DNA of 20,262 nucleotides, taken from Neolentinus lepideus HHB14362 ss-1 (taxonomy: Eukaryota; Basidiomycota; Agaricomycetes; Gloeophyllales; Gloeophyllaceae). The notes beneath the pieces were generated by a model. It did not search any database. It was not told the origin of the DNA and saw nothing but the letters and a program-made list of their open reading frames with translations. Each line of letters starts with the position of its first letter. Within the stretch, counting starts at the first letter, position 1. The translations under genes and the position numbers were made by a program. This document shows, piece by piece, positions 1 to 9,757 of this stretch. The stretch covers positions 9,960 through 30,221 of the forward strand of contig KV425698.1 of assembly GCA_001632425.1 (NCBI GenBank). The letters run 5' to 3'.

Positions 1-21
1 TGCTTTATACTAGCCTCCGGT

Positions 22-42
22 TTGTGTCTGTGTCTGTGTCTG
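22..42. repeat. Short (TGTGTC)n microsatellite
   Basis: About three and a half units of TGTGTC in tandem. No gene is associated with it; it lies at the edge of old repeat sequence. Confidence 0.6.
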
Positions 43-104
43 AGCTCAGGGCATCTCTGGTGTCCTATCTACCCTATATCCGCTGCTGCTGACAGAATGC
101 AATT

Positions 105-400
105 TTGAACGCAGCGAGACTTTGGGATGTGAAAGGTGAACTAAATTCGATGGTGATCCATATGGTGGTCCGGAATGATCTGATGGGGGTCCGAGAATTC
201 AGGGTGCCTAAAGTACAAAGTAACCCAAACGTCTGAAATCTATTGTCTATCAAATCGTGCCATATGCAACAAATGAGAATATACGTCCGAAAACATACCA
301 CCACAGCATGCCATACACCTAACTGAGTACCGCTATCATTCCGAAATACACTCGGCACCTTAGAAACAACTGATCCGAAGGAAAACCTTCCAAAAATGCT
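105..400. repeat. Degenerate interspersed repeat, copy A
   Basis: This stretch aligns by eye with about 2970-3245 in the same orientation. Shared landmarks in the same order are a 'ttgrgatgtgaa' start, 'cctaaagta', 'gtctra', 'agaatata', 'ccgctatcattccgaa' (copy B 'ccgctctcattccgaa') and a closing 'ccttcc'. Identity is roughly two thirds with many small indels, so the family is old. A 161-codon open frame crosses it on the minus strand (74-559), but the equivalent frame is not kept in copy B, so I do not call a gene. The class of element is unknown; a decayed LTR retrotransposon is possible. Confidence 0.5.
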
Positions 401-889
401 CCATCTGAAGTGTCGGCGCCCATGAATGACTTGTATGAGCTGACTCACATCATGAACATCGTAAGGATAGTTGACAAAGGTCTGCAATGGCATCGGAGCG
501 GCAAGGAGGGTCCGCAGCACCTGAACTCGGTGCGTCCAATTGGCTCGGAGGTGCCGCATGGTCGAACAGAGGATAGGATCATTGCAAGTGCATAAGGGAG
601 ACTAGATACAGTCAACTCGGCATGGATAAGCTCAGGATAGAGGTGGCGAGAATGCCGAGTGTCATGAAATCACTGACATCGGGGGGTTCCGAAGGTCCTG
701 AATGCTGACTAGCCTTGCAACGTCCTCATGGTGATGTTCTGGAGCACGTAGGAGGTCTGCCGATAACATTGGTGCTGCTCTTCAGGTGTGTAAGGGTCAC
801 TTGGTCATCTGAGCATACAGTAAAGGCTCCGAGGATCTCCGAGGATGCGGTGGTGAAGTACTGAAACTCGGTGCAATGTCTAAGTGTGT
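401..889. other. Gene-free stretch, probably decayed repeat
   Basis: No gene, RNA or intact element is visible. The base composition, with many 'tcgga', 'ctcgg' and 'gaggt' words, resembles 3260-3850, so this is probably part of the same old repeat family as its left neighbour. It ends where copy 1 of the 1.4 kb repeat begins. Confidence 0.35.
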
Positions 890-2291
890 TGGTGATATGC
901 TACATGCGCGGACACAAGGGGGAATCCGTACGCACAAGATGGGTGCAAAGGTCGGTAGGCGATAAACAGAGAGCAGGCGATAGGCAGATGCACTCAACCT
1001 CGGGGGTAAAACACCTAAACCTATGCTCCGCTAGATAGATGAGGGGTGTCGTCCGGCTAGGGTCGGAAGGGTAGAACAGCCTACGGACACTTCGCTAAGG
1101 TTCGTGGGGTCGAGGACGGAAGTCGCGTGCACTGAGACACGGACACCGCTTAGTAAGGTGGGAGGAAGGTGGACGAGGTAGACTATGGTCGTGGACACGC
1201 GGGCCTACTAAACACAATGCGTACTCGGACGCTACTGAGGCTTCTTGCCTGAACCTAGCACGAAACCACTCGGGGCTGCTAGAGTCGCTGACGAACGCTC
1301 GCAGACACTCGGGTCGCAGATACTTCTCTGGTGAAGCGGGGACAACGTCCGCTCTCATAATAGACTAGACTAGGTTTGGGTTAGCTTTATGGGTTAAAGA
1401 ACGACTCACCGTGGGCGAGTCAATAGAATCAATTAGACGAACCGCCTTAGAGCACAAAGACACCCCGAGAGTGAAAACATCTTTTAGAGGTAAGCACTGA
1501 GTTGTACAAAATGAGACTAGAGGGAGAGAGCCCGCTACGAGCTAATGGGGGTACGAACTTGTCCTCTCGCCTGTCTTCCTATCGTCTTTATCCTGTCCTC
1601 TTCGACAAGACTCCTTCACACTGCAAGCCATCCCTAAGACTTCACCTGTCGCGTCCATACCCTTGACCCCGAACGCGTAAGTGCATCCTCCTGCCAATGA
1701 CTCCTACACCCATCTAGTCCTGTCATCGGTTAGGTGCCCCCACGTCCACAACGCTCATGAGGTGTCGAGGAAAGGTATGAGCCTCATGGCATATCCTCTG
1801 CGGTCTTAGCCTCGACCCTCCTTTCACATCCAGTAATGCACGCTACTGAACCGTTCATAGTAGTGACGGACCTTCAGCTACCCTTTTTGCGAAAGCTTCC
1901 CTGGCCTGTCATTCCAGAAGGATAGGCCTCTACTATGTCCGTCGAAGGATCAGCGGTCTTCCATGTGCCTTTGCGATGCCTGCTGCAGCATAGGTAGCGA
2001 ACTACCTTGATGGTGTCCGGTGTGTTACTGCCCATCGGCCCTACTAAGTCCGATGATCTGAGACCATCTCGGTTGTCGATATAGGATATGCGTCGACTTC
2101 CGCTCTCCATACGCGTTGAGCGGATACGTTCCACATGACCCTGTCCACGAGTCATCCGCAGATAGGCCTGATGCGCGATACCGTCCGGCACACCTAACTG
2201 TCCATATATCCACAAACGCTTCATATCTGTCGCGGACGAGGGTAGTGTTAGGTCGTCAAAATGCCGTTTTCTCCAGGCAGGATTGTCCGGT
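890..2291. repeat. 1.4 kb direct repeat, copy 1
   Basis: This segment aligns over its whole length with 18461-19860 in the same orientation. Both begin 'tggtgatatgctacatgc' and both stop matching just after 'gtccggtg'. By-eye identity is roughly 80-85%, with few indels. A large share of the differences are CG against TG or CA, in both directions, so both copies have been losing CpG sites. The minus-strand frame at about 1900-2220 keeps recognisable amino-acid similarity between copies (blocks such as DGIAHQAYL and VGPMGS), but copy 2 has stops there, so it is at most a coding relic. No transposase, reverse transcriptase or terminal repeat was recognised. The family is unknown. Confidence 0.85.
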
Positions 2292-2296
2292 GCATA

Positions 2297-2575
2297 TCAT
2301 CGGTTGTAGCAGACATATGGCTTGGAGCTCAGATATGAAGTATGTCGGAGCATGGAGATGTGTCGGAGGTGAATGGAAGTGGTGGAGTGCTCCGAGAAGT
2401 CATTAGAAACACCGAAAATGCGTTTTTCGGAGGCTAGCGGTGCCTGAGGCCTATCATCCTCCCCCATACTGAAATCTAGACTGTCCTCAGTCTCTGTCAC
2501 TATCACCTGTCTCTCATTGAAGTCCATCTCTACTCTGGTATGCTCCTCAATCTCCATATGCAGAGAGAACTCCAT
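2297..2575 (-). CDS. Possible acidic protein fragment, unrecognised
   Basis: An ATG-initiated open frame of 92 codons. Residues 1-45 are strongly acidic and read like a real protein (segments MEFSLHMEIEEH and TETEDSLDFSMGEDD). The C-terminal half runs into the near-palindromic repeat motif at 2412-2430 and loses that character. No family was recognised. It sits among degenerate repeats with no neighbouring gene, so it may be a remnant of a transposon-encoded protein. Chance is also possible, because the frame is short. Confidence 0.2.
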   Translation of the reverse strand: MEFSLHMEIEEHTRVEMDFNERQVIVTETEDSLDFSMGEDDRPQAPLASEKRIFGVSNDFSEHSTTSIHLRHISMLRHTSYLSSKPYVCYNR

Positions 2576-2969
2576 CTAATAGTGTCAGTAGTCGAAGGGC
2601 AGAAGGGTAAAGCTCGGGGGAGGTGAGGGAGGCAAAACAGAACAATGAATGGCACCGTATATCTCTTGTGAATAGACCCGGATGCTCTATAACACTCCTA
2701 ACTCTCTAACTCCCTTGCTCTATGTGTCTTGGCGCCGACTCAGCGCTTCTCGGAGGGTTCTCGGAGCCAGGCTAGACCAGCTGTCCTCTTGGGGGACTCG
2801 GATGATAATCGGACGATAGTTCCATAGGTTCCTCCACGTCGGAGGACTTCAAGGACGCAATAAGATGGAACGCCGGTGCAGAAGACATAGGGAGAACTCA
2901 ATGGAGATGATAAACGCAGAGATAAACGCAAGACCTCACACCGAGGTCATCTTAGAACACAATTTCAGA

Positions 2970-3245
2970 TGCAAGGAGGCTTTGAGATGTGAACTGTGAG
3001 GTAAAATTCACTGCTGGAAATGAAAATATAGGACACCTAAAGTACTAAGTGACCCCGACGTCTAAGAAACTGCTAAGTCTGAGATAGCCTAATGCTCCAT
3101 GCATCTACAATCAGAATATACAACCAAAAATGCGCTGCCGAGTCTCACTAAGCTCCCCAGCCACTTGCCAATTGTCCGCCGCATACCGCTCTCATTCCGA
3201 AGCACTCTAGGCGGGTCAGGAACCACCACCTCAGGGAAGATCCTT
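2970..3245. repeat. Degenerate interspersed repeat, copy B
   Basis: Second copy of the family seen at 105-400, same orientation, about two thirds identical by eye. Landmarks include 'tttgagatgtgaac', 'cacctaaagtac', 'cagaatata', 'ccgctctcattccgaa' and 'gatccttccat'. Similarity fades after about 3260, although the following few hundred bases resemble 420-800 in composition. Confidence 0.5.
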
Positions 3246-4254
3246 CCATCTTGAGTCTGTATGGCGTATCGGCACGATTTGACGACTCATGCTTGATGAT
3301 AATCGACTCAAACTTCATAAGGAGGGATGACTGAGTGTTGCGACGGTGCTGGAATGGAACGAGAGGCCCACAGCATCCTAACGTGTGGTGGCCAATGAGC
3401 GCCAAGGTATTGCGAGGTCAAATGGAATGTAAGATCAGCTGGTATGTGTCAGGAAGGCCGATATGAGTGACTCAGTGTGTATCGGCGCTTGATAGATGTG
3501 CTGAATGCTGCCATTTGTCGCTGTCATGTTGGTGGACTGAGTTCCGGAGGTTCCAAGGATCATCGCGTCATATGGAATTGGTATGGTGTTGAGTAAGTGT
3601 TGCCGATGCCATTGGTTCCATTGTCCGAGTGCATAAGCAGCATTCGACAACCTCGGAGTATCATGAGTCATCAAATAGAGTCCACTCTATTGCACCGGCA
3701 GGCATGCAGCGCAGTGAAGTGTCTAACACTCAGTGGTGACATCAGTGTCCGGAGGTGTGCATTCTCGGGGATCGCTGAGGTATTGAGTCATAGCTCGGTG
3801 AACTCTCGGATATACGTCGGTGGTCTCAGCACTTTCCGCACTGTGTCGAACATGCCGAAAACACGTTTTCAGAGGCTAGTGACACTGGAGGCATGGTGAA
3901 TTGATCAAAATGGTACAGTATATGAATTATATGATGGATGCAATATATAATGAATAAGAATTCTACCATATTTGGTCTACAACCTGGCATGGCTGTTCTA
4001 GGTGCATACATACCCTCCTCACACATCTGTTCAATGAGTGAACAACTGATATTTTGCACATTCAAACAGATTAGGTTGCTTATCATTCTAATCTGTTCGA
4101 CGGTGGACAGGGTCACCTGTCCAGGGTCTGACCAGATGTGTGTGGCTGAGCTGGGCAGTGTTTGAACCTCGAACAGAGGTACCCAATTCACAGTGAGTGG
4201 GAATTGCAGTCTTTTGTATTATGAAAAATTTGGTGAAAGTGCCAAAATGGAGGT

Positions 4255-4336
4255 AGAAAATAATAGCTTTGGGGCTGTGGGAATATATTTTGATCAACAT
4301 GTTGCACATCCCCAAAGAGTGGGACTCTCGAAGTGT
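4255..4336. repeat. Degenerate CACTA-type terminal end, inverted
   Basis: Reads as the reverse complement of the neighbouring element's left terminus: 'gaaaataat', then 'attttgatcaaca', 'ttgcacatccccaaagagtg' and a final 'ggactctcgaagtg'. It is more diverged than the other ends and is separated from the start of the next element by only 33 bp. Its own element would lie to the left, but no partner end was found, so it is probably the relic of an older insertion. Alternatively the two facing ends formed by rearrangement. Confidence 0.65.
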
Positions 4337-4366
4337 GCATAGCTCATCACATAGATTCGTTTTAGA

Positions 4367-4369
4367 TGA
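4367..4369. repeat. Left target-site duplication TGA
   Basis: TGA directly precedes CACTGTGGG and matches the TGA directly after the right end at 7017-7019. A 3-bp match can arise by chance (1 in 64), but both ends were fixed independently by the inverted repeats. Confidence 0.75.
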
Positions 4370-4765
4370 CACTGTGGGAGTCCCACTCTTTGAGGACCTG
4401 CAAAATGTTGATCAAAATGGATATCCCATATAATTATTTTCGCAAAATATTCTGTTATGGGAAAATTTGAACATTTAGAGAATGCTCAGCAGACTGGACA
4501 AAATATTATCCATGGCATTACCTTCAAGATGACCACAATGATTAAATATAAACAGAATGGAAAAGAAGTAACAAAAGATTTGCTTTCGAAATCCATCCAC
4601 GGAATGGATATATTTCATCTTTGGGTAGCTGCCTAAATGACTATCCATATTGTTGATAATATTTAGGTTTTTTACCTACCTTACTATGTAATATATTATT
4701 TTACATTTTGATGTCATACCAAAGGTGAATTGGAAAATATATATTCTTGACTGAGTCTAAATGTA

Positions 4766-4853
4766 TTGCCCGTTGACCACCCAGTGATTGCCCAATGACT
4801 GCCCATTGACTGCCCATTGACCACCCATTGACTGCCCAGTGATTGCCCATTCC
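4766..4853. repeat. Left subterminal repeat array of CACTA element
   Basis: About eight units of 10-11 bp with consensus 'tgcccattgac' and variants 'acccagtgat' and 'tgcccagtgat'. In CACTA/En-Spm elements such motifs near the ends bind transposase. A matching inverted array is at 6507-6622 and a third at 18208-18300. Confidence 0.85.
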
Positions 4854-5179
4854 CAGTGAAAATGTACAATTTTCTGTTACATTTACCCAGTTTACAACTA
4901 TTTACACCTGTTTTTCCCTGTCAGTCCGATGTCAAACACTGTGCACATGTGAGCTCGCATGCCACATGCACTAGCACTGGTACAAGCGCTGGGCAGCGAC
5001 TCAAGTGCTCGCATACAGAAACAAGTCATCTATGGCTGTCATTGCAATTTCAGTGCATCAAACTTATCAGGCAATACATATTATATTCTCCACAGATCGA
5101 CAGATCGACCATTGATGCCTCTGTGGCACCTGGGAGCACAGCCGGAAGCACAAGGCTATTGACCTCCCAATAATGCCCC

Positions 5180-6133
5180 TCATCAACCTCAGAGATGTGG
5201 GAGTATCTACATGCCTCCAGCTCCAGCTCCCCTTCATCATCACACTCATTGTTCATATCCACCTCAATTGGGGGCCCCACCATGTGCAGGCTCTCGAGTC
5301 GTTCACCTTGCACGCATCACAGTGCCAGCCCTCAACCTTGCTCTTGCTCTCACTCTCACAGTCCATCGCATCCCCTTTGCACATGCTCGCAAAGCTGAAG
5401 CTGTGCCCACCATCACGGTTGCTCCAGTGAAGCTGCTCAATGCCTCCTGGACATCCATCATTGTCACGCATGCATGACCTGTTCACCCTGGCTCGAGACG
5501 CATGCATGGCTGGTGCCGTTGGTTGTTGCTATCAGACTGGTGGTAGTGGCATCAGGCTATTCTTCAATGGATTGGAGCAGGGGGCTCAAAATAGTGGACG
5601 TGGAGGGTGTGGGTGTGGGGGACAATGGCGGGGAAGATGCAGATATAGTCAGGGGGGTGGTGTAGCTCTCCCATTTGTCCCATGAGGTTGCGATGCTAGA
5701 GTGCAGAGATCAGTTGATGCAGTGATAGACACCATCCTCGAGTCCAGAAATCATTGCAGCAAACACTCACCTGCCCCCACCTGTCCCCATACAAGTCATC
5801 CCTCTTAACCACCCCGATCCTCTCACTGGCCTTGAATGACATCTTGTTGTCATGCTCAGGGATGAAGTTGTGGAGGGCATAGATGTATTCAACCGGCATG
5901 ATGGCTGTGATCATAGTAGAAAGTCAGAAATAGTGCAAAAGAGGGTGTGGTGGGGGCTGTAGACAGTGAGACAGTGGCGATAGAGTCGAGAATGGAAGCG
6001 TGAGTGCTCGTCGCTGTGGCAGGGCCTGGTTAGGAGTGGGGTGTGTATGGCATGGTCAGTGCAAACGTGTGACCATAATGAGTACATAAAACTCACCTGC
6101 TTCCTCGCCCCGCCTGATGAACACAGCATACAT
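5180..6133 (-). pseudogene. Captured SH3-domain (Boi-like) gene fragment, broken
   Basis: Exon 1 (6133-6097) starts at ATG and reads MYAVFIRRGEEA. After a 192-nt GT-AG intron, exon 2 (5904-5771) joins in frame and gives an SH3 core: YALHNF (usual ALYDF), then PEHDNKMSFKASERI and DDLYGDRWGQ, where YGDGWWQG is usual. A donor gcag|gtgagt follows. After an acceptor at about 5696, HRNLMGQMG matches the expected GRNLAGQVG strand, and the frame then breaks. A Pro/Ser/Thr linker (TPPPLTISASSPPLSPTPTP) follows in another frame. Further frames carry MDVQEA, IEQLHWSNRDGGHSFSFAS and GPPIEVDM down to about 5180. From memory this order fits the N-terminal half of fungal SH3 scaffold proteins like Boi1/Boi2 (SH3-SAM-PH, polarity and bud-site functions); SAM and PH regions are absent. 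At least three frame changes and the lost second tryptophan mean it cannot make a normal protein. The SH3 call is firm, the Boi assignment tentative. Confidence 0.7.
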
Positions 6134-6506
6134 TGTGGTTCACCTGTGTTGTTCCCTAATACTTTGCATATGGTGGTCATCCCAACATGCTATGCAAGGG
6201 CACACTCAACCCATTTTCTGCTGGTACATGGGTCTCCTATGTCACTGTCACGAGATCAAATATTGAGTACAGATTGTCCATATGGATGTATTTGTGTGTA
6301 GGGAAGTGTGGGGAGTGGGCTGGAGTGGGCTGTCAATAGATAGTAATCATATGAGGCTCAGGTGATAGCTGTGTGGGGTGGAAGTGGTGGTTTGCAATTG
6401 TGCATTGCGGGTGGGAGGGCTGCAAGACTCTTCAGATGCAGATGTTGATAATGGCAATTCTGGGTGTAGTGGAGGCAGTGACTTGGCTCTTGCCAGAGTA
6501 TACAGT

Positions 6507-6622
6507 TGGGCACCATGCAGTTAGTGGGCACTTATGGGGCAGCTCTGGGCGATCTCTGGGTGCTCTGTGGTGGGTGGTCACCGGGTAGTGACTGGGTGCT
6601 CTCTGGGTGATTACCGGGCAAT
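6507..6622. repeat. Right subterminal repeat array of CACTA element
   Basis: Degenerate 'tgggc'/'tgggt' units about 10-12 bp apart ('gtgggcacttatggggcagc', 'ctgggtgctctgtgg', 'gactgggtgctctctgggtg'). Its reverse complement aligns with 18205-18340. It is the inverse counterpart of the array at 4766-4853. Confidence 0.75.
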
Positions 6623-7016
6623 ACATTCTGACTCACTCTCAATTATATACTTTTCTATATACTTTTTCATATTGCCAAAAGGTAAAATATGGTATTACAA
6701 AATATAACACCTGAACAGCCTTTACCATGATATATATAATGATTTACCATTTAAGTGTCAGCAAAGATTTAAAACAAGCTCACTTACAAAAGGTTTCCCA
6801 AAGAAAATATTTTGCTATCAGTTTTGCTTGATGTTTAACTATAGATATTGAAACTCTCTTGAAGGTAATAAAATAGATAATATTTTGTCCAGTCTTCTGA
6901 CTATTCCCAGAAAATATATATTTCTGTGTGACAGAATTTTTTACTAAAGTAATTATATAGGATATCCATTTTGATCAACATTTTGCAAGTCCTCAAAGAG
7001 TGAGACTCCCACAGTG

Positions 7017-7019
7017 TGA
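7017..7019. repeat. Right target-site duplication TGA
   Basis: TGA immediately follows the terminal CCCACAGTG and pairs with 4367-4369. Confidence 0.75.
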
Positions 7020-8519
7020 TGACCGGAACTTATTCGGCTGGCTTTATGCACAAATTGCCTAATAGGGTAATGATGCATCAGGAGATCCCAGGATATTCCC
7101 ACACCTCCTCCTTTCAAGTGTGGGCCTCCTTCTGGGAGGCCATTCTCCCTCTTGTTTAGTTGTTGTAGATTAGTTAGGGCCATTATAAAAGTTGTATCTA
7201 CTCAATCTATATGTGCATAAGTGACTTGCATAGTCAGATAGGCCCTTAAGTGCCCCGGGGAGGTGTCATGAGTGTTCCGAGCACCAGATTTACTGCATAA
7301 GTGCTCGAAAGTGCTGGATTTACGCTGATTTACAAGGATTTACATGCCATGTGAGGTCCAATTTACAGTCACATGATGTTCCACTGAGGAATTACATCTA
7401 GGGTTGGGCACAGGTGACACCGTGGGTGACAAGAATGACACCATACCTGCACCTGTAGTGGGTAAGGGTACAAAACCCGTATTATAGACTGTGGGTACCA
7501 GCGGATGCCTGAACCAGGCATCAAACTTGACTGAAGTCAATAAAAATGATATGTTTTTGAGTAATTAAGCTGTTCATAACTATTGTAACAGTTCTAACGC
7601 ATGCTTATGGCATTTACAGCAAATTTATGGACTGGTCAGTAGTGCCCACTAGCTGATATGGGCTGAAATTGGGGACCTTGTCAACAACCGAGAACCCCTA
7701 CACCTGTCATCATGGGTGCACGGTAGTGAGCAGTGTGACCTTGTCAGACACCACACCCATAGCCAGGCAACCCCTGGGTCCAATACCACAGTGGCACCCA
7801 TGACCCATGCCCATCCTTAATTACATCTAATTGCTGCCATTGTACATAATGATCCTTGGTGCTTCTTCACCATCAATGTGTGTCAGGCCTGGTGCACCCT
7901 TCTCGGGATACTCAGTTCCTGACCCCCAGATGTGAAAAAATGTGTCCAAACACAACCAACATGCTGAGCAGCATCCTGCTCCTCCTCAAAATCTAACATA
8001 TTTTTGCTTTTCCTTGTCTATACAGCAGTAAAATTTTCTGAGACTTTGGTAACTTCAGTCCCTTAACATGTAGTACAAATATATATATATATATATTTAG
8101 CTTTTGCTGCTTGGGTGGGATCTTGAAAATTTGTGTTTGACTATGTGTCTCAGCCATCAGCTTGCTCGACCCCAGGGTCAGGCAGGGTTGATTTACATGT
8201 AAATCTCATAAATTAACCCAAATATCTGTACTTATCTACATGGACTCCACCTGACAGTACTTACAGTATTTACCAAAGTGGGTCAATAGTTCTCCCATTC
8301 TATTGAATCAATCAGGCTTTTTGATCTTGGAATCAAATCAATTGCCGCCTGGCTTTCGGCCGTGCGCGCTTGGCACAGGGTCAACTGTGCTCCCTGGGCG
8401 GGCGACAATGACTTTGTTTCCCTGGTAAAGACCTCCGCCTTGAAGTTGACACCTGCCTCCTCTCCGCAGGAGAAGAGGGCCCCAGTGACTCTGCAACACC
8501 TTATTCCCCTGGCGTGCTA
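7020..8519. other. Gene-free intergenic stretch with GATTTAC cluster
   Basis: No open frame worth calling and no RNA gene was seen. A TATAAAAG word at 7184-7191 follows GC-rich inverted words (gggcctccttctgggaggcc, 7121-7140), which could be an old promoter or LTR relic. GATTTAC occurs four times at 7287-7343, and a perfect 16-bp palindrome gatttacatgtaaatc lies at 8190-8205. An AT microsatellite is at 8079-8096. The last 190 bases (8326-8518) are GC-rich and unlike their surroundings. Confidence 0.5.
8079..8096. repeat. (AT)9 microsatellite
   Basis: Nine uninterrupted AT units. No functional context is visible. Confidence 0.9.
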
Positions 8520-9022
8520 ATAGGCCCCATTGGCTTCTGACCCCAGAAAACACGATTTAGGGCAATTCTGCGTGCTTCGTGGGAATGGCAACTTAGCGAC
8601 TTAATAGCTCACTGTCAGTACTCTGCACACTAGCGACCCTACGCCCCAGCAACAAGGCTCTCGGCTCCTCAGTGCACTTAGGATGGCTCCTCGGTAGCTC
8701 GGTTGGCCAAATGTCATTCAGTCGAGTCATTGGCATCTCGGCATGCATCGCCCGATGTTGTTACTGCGGTGATAGGCCCCGTTGGCTTCTGACCCCAGAA
8801 AACACGATTTAGGGTGATTCTGCGCGCTTCGTGGGAACGGCGACTTAGCGACTCAATAGCGCACTGTCAGTACTCTGTGCACTAGTGACCCTATGCACCA
8901 GCGACAAGGCTCTCGGCTCCTCGGCGCACTTAGGACGGCTCCTCGGTAGCTCAGTCGGTTGAACGTCATTCAGTCGAGTCATCGGCATTTCGGCATGCAT
9001 TGGCCAGTGTTCTTACTGCAGT
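8519..9022. repeat. Tandem duplication, two units of 252 bp
   Basis: Unit 1 (8519-8770) and unit 2 (8771-9022) are near identical and the same length. Each starts 'ataggcccc' and ends 'ttactgcrgt'. Most differences are CG against TG or CA. The first ~178 bp of each unit is the terminal inverted repeat, so the element has two nested left ends. Confidence 0.9.
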
Positions 9023-9757
9023 CCGAACCGAGGCGGTGTCTCAGGGCGCCTTTCCATATGGCGTACAGCCCGCCGTCGCTTCAGATCAGCGCTAGTTCTA
9101 TTGGCGCGACTTTCCTTATGCGTGCAGTGCACATTGACACATGGCACGACCACGGCTATCATGACACCGCCACACCACAGAGCGGCCCCGCCCTTTATCC
9201 CTCTTTCGGCAGTATCGCGCTAGCATCGGCAGCATAGCCTGCCCCCGGATCATCGAAGAGGCGCGCTCTAATGCAAAGTCAAGACGCACCCGACTAGCTC
9301 CCGTCCGCGGAGTGGCGCGCGTGCTAGAGTTGGTCGCACAGGGTATTGGTCGCAGAGCGCATGTGGATTAGGAGCAAAGCAGTACAGGTCGTATGGATGT
9401 GAGGCTGAGCAGAGGCACAACTCGCGGTAGTAGGTAGATAGGATCGGACACAGAGCAGTCGCTCTCTTGTATTTAAGCCATTACTCTACTGTTTGCACAA
9501 TAAGTTATCTTCACCACCCCCTTCAGATTTCAAACTTGCATCAGAGCTTCTTCTAAGTCCGTCTTGCGACTCGCGTTTAGGTACTCTTGCGTACCTCCGA
9601 CTTCACCCAGAGATAGCGACAGCGTACACCAGCGTAGCATCGCTGTTCGTGAGCCATCCCTTATAAGTTCCTTTCTCCTAGACAGCCCCGTGCGCTGTAG
9701 CGTAGCGCTAACCAGAGTCCATATACGTTCGAGTTAGAGATAGCGACTACAAATAGC

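Larger units (their letters stand above)
2292..4254. other. Repeat-rich gene-free region
   Basis: No intact gene was recognised. It contains copy B of the 105-400 repeat, an acidic open frame at 2297-2575, and two related short near-palindromes at 2412-2430 and 3855-3870, each followed by 'gaggctag'. From about 3890 to 4250 it becomes AT-rich. A 7-bp hairpin (ggacagg/cctgtcc, loop gtca) lies at 4105-4122 with no obvious role. Confidence 0.4.
4370..7016. mobile_element. Non-autonomous CACTA (CMC) transposon carrying gene fragment
   Basis: The element begins 'cactgtgggagtcccac' and ends in the inverse 'gactcccacagtg'. The trinucleotide TGA lies directly outside both ends (4367-4369 and 7017-7019), matching the 3-bp target duplication of CACTA elements. 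Inverted similarity between the arms continues inward for several hundred bases ('ctctttgagg', 'gttgatcaaaatggatatcc', 'agactggacaaaatattatcc'). Each arm ends internally in a subterminal array of short gccca/tgggc-type units, another CACTA hallmark. The 1.65 kb interior shows no transposase. It carries a broken copy of a host SH3-domain gene on the minus strand (about 5180-6133). The element therefore looks like a Pack-CACTA that must be moved in trans. Superfamily assignment rests on ends, duplication and subterminal repeats only. Confidence 0.85.

Noticed and set aside
74..559. 161-codon ATG frame on the minus strand
   Set aside because: It overlaps a degenerate repeat whose second copy (2970-3245) does not keep the same frame, and no family was recognised.
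4766..4853. Regular short repeats considered as a CRISPR-like or minisatellite array
   Set aside because: Units are only 10-11 bp with no spacers, and matching inverted arrays sit at the same place in other CACTA arms, so they are transposon subterminal repeats.
5440..5685. Gly-rich plus-strand open frame
   Set aside because: It is antisense to the SH3-gene relic; the glycine run is the reverse complement of its Pro/Ser/Thr linker.
8338..8518. GC-rich block checked for a tRNA or other structured RNA
   Set aside because: No acceptor stem, no T-loop GTTCRANYC pattern and no cloverleaf could be drawn.
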